This document shows, piece after piece, positions 40,393-41,700 of a stretch of 41,700 nucleotides of DNA; within the stretch, counting starts at the first letter, position 1, and each line of letters opens with the position of its first letter. The DNA is taken from IMG/VR virus record IMGVR_UViG_3300030104_007686, positions 1-41,700 of that record. One strand, given 5' to 3'. The stretch comes from a virus. The notes beneath the pieces were generated by a model. That model saw nothing but the letters and a program-made list of their open reading frames with translations. It was not told the DNA's origin and did no database searches. Made by a program: the position numbers and the translations under genes.

Positions 40393-40644
40393 TTACTGCA
40401 CCACCTCCCCTTCAACTTCTTCAGGTTCTGTGGGATTTTCATCTTCCTCAATCTGATTAGTGAGAAGAGTTTTGAACCCTTCTGCAGCTACAGTGATTTG
40501 ATCAAGTTTGGCTTTCATTTGCCCCTCTTGAGTTTGCAGGTCTTGTAGCTGTGCTACAATATATCTAGCCTGATCTGACATATCTTCAATAATATAGTTT
40601 TTATCATTGAAGTTCAGAGTGGCTTTATCAGCGACTTCCGCCAT
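40393..40644 (-). CDS. Small protein of DUF6447 type, downstream of nrdB
   Basis: An 83-residue product; ATG at 40644-40642 is chosen because AGGAG (complement of 40652-40656) lies seven bases upstream, while longer starts run into nrdB. The core (LNFNDKNYIIEDMSDQAR, then IVAQLQDLQTQEGQMKAKLD) follows the pattern 'v.idGkeY.ld.LSdeAkaql..lq.vd.ei..Lq..lav..tar' that I recall for DUF6447 proteins, small phage proteins of unknown function. It has a short strand pair, a long coiled-coil helix and an acidic tail. It starts 11 bases after the nrdB stop and shares its transcript. The family match is from memory of pattern. Confidence 0.7.
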   Translation of the reverse strand: MAEVADKATLNFNDKNYIIEDMSDQARYIVAQLQDLQTQEGQMKAKLDQITVAAEGFKTLLTNQIEEDENPTEPEEVEGEVVQ

Positions 40645-40654
40645 TTTAGGACTC

Positions 40655-41614
40655 CTATTTAAAGATATCTTGCCAATTACCCGTAGTACTCGCTCGAGCG
40701 TACTCGGTGGCACGGTTTTCAAAGAAATTGGTGTGTTCAACACCGTTTAACATATAATCTAGCCAAGGAAGAGGGTTCTCTTCACTCGAAAAGATTTTTT
40801 TCAATCCAAGACCTAGTAACCTACGATCTGCAATATATCGAATATATGCCTTTACTTCTTCCGGCGTAAGGTCCGGAACTTCCGCTCCCTCAAAGCAAAG
40901 ATCAATAAATGCATCTTCTAGCTCTACAGTTCTTTCTGCAGCGCAGTAGATTTCGTATTTCAACTCGTCTGTCCATAGTTCTGGATTTTCTTTGATGTAA
41001 GTACGAAATAGCTGTGACATTCCTTCGACGTGAAGTGTTTCATCACGAATAGACCACGTTACAATTTGTCCCATACCTTTCATCAAGTTGTGTCGAGGAA
41101 AGTTCAATAGAATAGCAAAACTACTAAACAATTGTACTCCCTCTGTGAATCCGGAGAATACAGCCATGGTTTTTGCAATATCCATAGGTGTATCGACTCC
41201 AAAGTCATGAAGATACTCGTGCTTATCAAGCATCTCCTTGTGTTCAAAGAATTTCTGATACTCATCATCTCCGAACCCAAGTGTTTCCAGAAGTAAAGAA
41301 TATGCTTCCTGATGTACAGCTTCCATAGCTGCAAAAGCAGACAGCATCATTCTTATTTCTGGTTGTTTGAATGTAGGTAAATAGTGTTTTGCATACCCAC
41401 AACACACATCTACATCCGCTTGAGTAAAGAACCGAAAAAGGCTTGAAAGCAACTTCTTCTGTCCAACACTCATTTTCTCCCGATAATCTTTTAAATCATC
41501 CGCAAGTGGCACTTCATCAGGCAACCAATGCATGTGCTGTTGCGTCTTATAGTGCTCAAATGCCCAAGGATAATTAAAAGGCTTGTAATATTCTCTTTCT
41601 TGTAATAAACTCAT
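40655..41614 (-). CDS. nrdB: Ribonucleoside-diphosphate reductase, class I small (beta) subunit
   Basis: A 319-residue product that carries the di-iron/tyrosyl radical cofactor; with the large subunit it reduces ribonucleotides to deoxyribonucleotides in the cytoplasm for phage DNA synthesis. All ligands can be read: Asp67 (FTQADVDV), Glu98 and His101 (AMEAVHQEAY), Glu158 (SGFTEGVQLF), Glu192 and His195 (RDETLHVEG); Tyr105 is in the place of the radical tyrosine (E. coli Tyr122). Spacings D-E (31), H-Y (4) and E-E (34) equal those of E. coli NrdB. The C-terminal NFFENRATEYARASTTGNW is usual for the family. It is shorter than E. coli NrdB (376). The large subunit is not in the window. It lies on the strand opposite to the structural genes. 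Confidence 0.95.
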   Translation of the reverse strand: MSLLQEREYYKPFNYPWAFEHYKTQQHMHWLPDEVPLADDLKDYREKMSVGQKKLLSSLFRFFTQADVDVCCGYAKHYLPTFKQPEIRMMLSAFAAMEAVHQEAYSLLLETLGFGDDEYQKFFEHKEMLDKHEYLHDFGVDTPMDIAKTMAVFSGFTEGVQLFSSFAILLNFPRHNLMKGMGQIVTWSIRDETLHVEGMSQLFRTYIKENPELWTDELKYEIYCAAERTVELEDAFIDLCFEGAEVPDLTPEEVKAYIRYIADRRLLGLGLKKIFSSEENPLPWLDYMLNGVEHTNFFENRATEYARASTTGNWQDIFK

Positions 41615-41618
41615 ATTT

Positions 41619-41700
41619 CTACCAATTATGAACTACGTTCGCCATGATGAAAAAACAGGTCATAAAGTTGACTAGCACAATAAGAGTTCGTAGCAGTGCT
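41619..41700 (-). CDS. Possible 3' end of a further minus-strand gene (partial)
   Basis: Upstream of nrdB one frame is open to the window edge and ends with TAG (41621-41619), four bases before the nrdB ATG; it reads TLIVLVNFMTCFFIMANV and then VHNW, a hydrophobic membrane-like segment. A second frame is open too, ending at TAA 41628-41626. The tight packing of the other genes favours a coding end here, but with only about 27 codons neither frame can be confirmed. The sequence is not the cysteine-containing C-terminus expected of NrdA. Confidence 0.35.
   Translation of the reverse strand, partial: ALLRTLIVLVNFMTCFFIMANVVHNW

Overview
The window is a 41.7 kb piece of a tailed double-stranded DNA phage (or prophage) genome with a long non-contractile, lambda-type tail. 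The gene order is the classical siphovirus head-tail order: portal end, prohead protease/HK97-fold capsid, connector, tail completion, tail terminator, tail tube, G/GT chaperones by frameshift, tape measure, M, L, K, I, J. The sequence is AT-rich, genes are packed with 1-26 base overlaps, and the fibre proteins carry motifs common in marine and cyanophage fibres. This suggests a marine bacterial host, but the host cannot be named from this sequence. No integrase, terminase, lysis gene, tRNA, CRISPR array or transposon is visible.

Layout. 1-2923: C-terminus of the portal, two small unknown genes (one with a six-cysteine acidic tail), and a protease-capsid fusion gene with a strong internal ribosome binding site, followed by a UUCG terminator. 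2978-6672: connector, Z-position protein, tail terminator and tail tube protein, then a second UUCG terminator. 6736-21458: a near-consensus sigma70-type promoter drives the tail chaperones G and GT, the tape measure (1273 aa, predicting a tail near 190 nm), M, L (four Fe-S type cysteines), K (JAMM + NlpC/P60), I, and a very large J (2336 aa). 21477-40368: a second near-consensus promoter drives about 19 kb of adhesion genes: two small linker-like proteins, six long fibre-like proteins, and three proteins of 87-88 aa placed between fibres. 40393-41700 (minus strand): class I ribonucleotide reductase small subunit, a small downstream gene, and perhaps the end of another gene; a bidirectional terminator separates this block from the fibres.

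How it fits together. The first block builds capsid and connector, the second the tail tube, the third the tape measure, tip complex and central fibre. The last plus-strand block supplies a set of side fibres with different C-terminal modules: two C1q/TNF-like, one DYEEGTWTP-type, and two with S74 self-cleaving chaperones. The fibre genes show repeated GNVGIGT motifs, near-identical start junctions, shared internal segments and abrupt changes in base composition. Together these look like a modular, recombination-assembled receptor-binding array, which is the most interesting part of the window. No intergenic stretch exceeds 300 bases; the longest is 6673-6804, which holds a terminator and a promoter.
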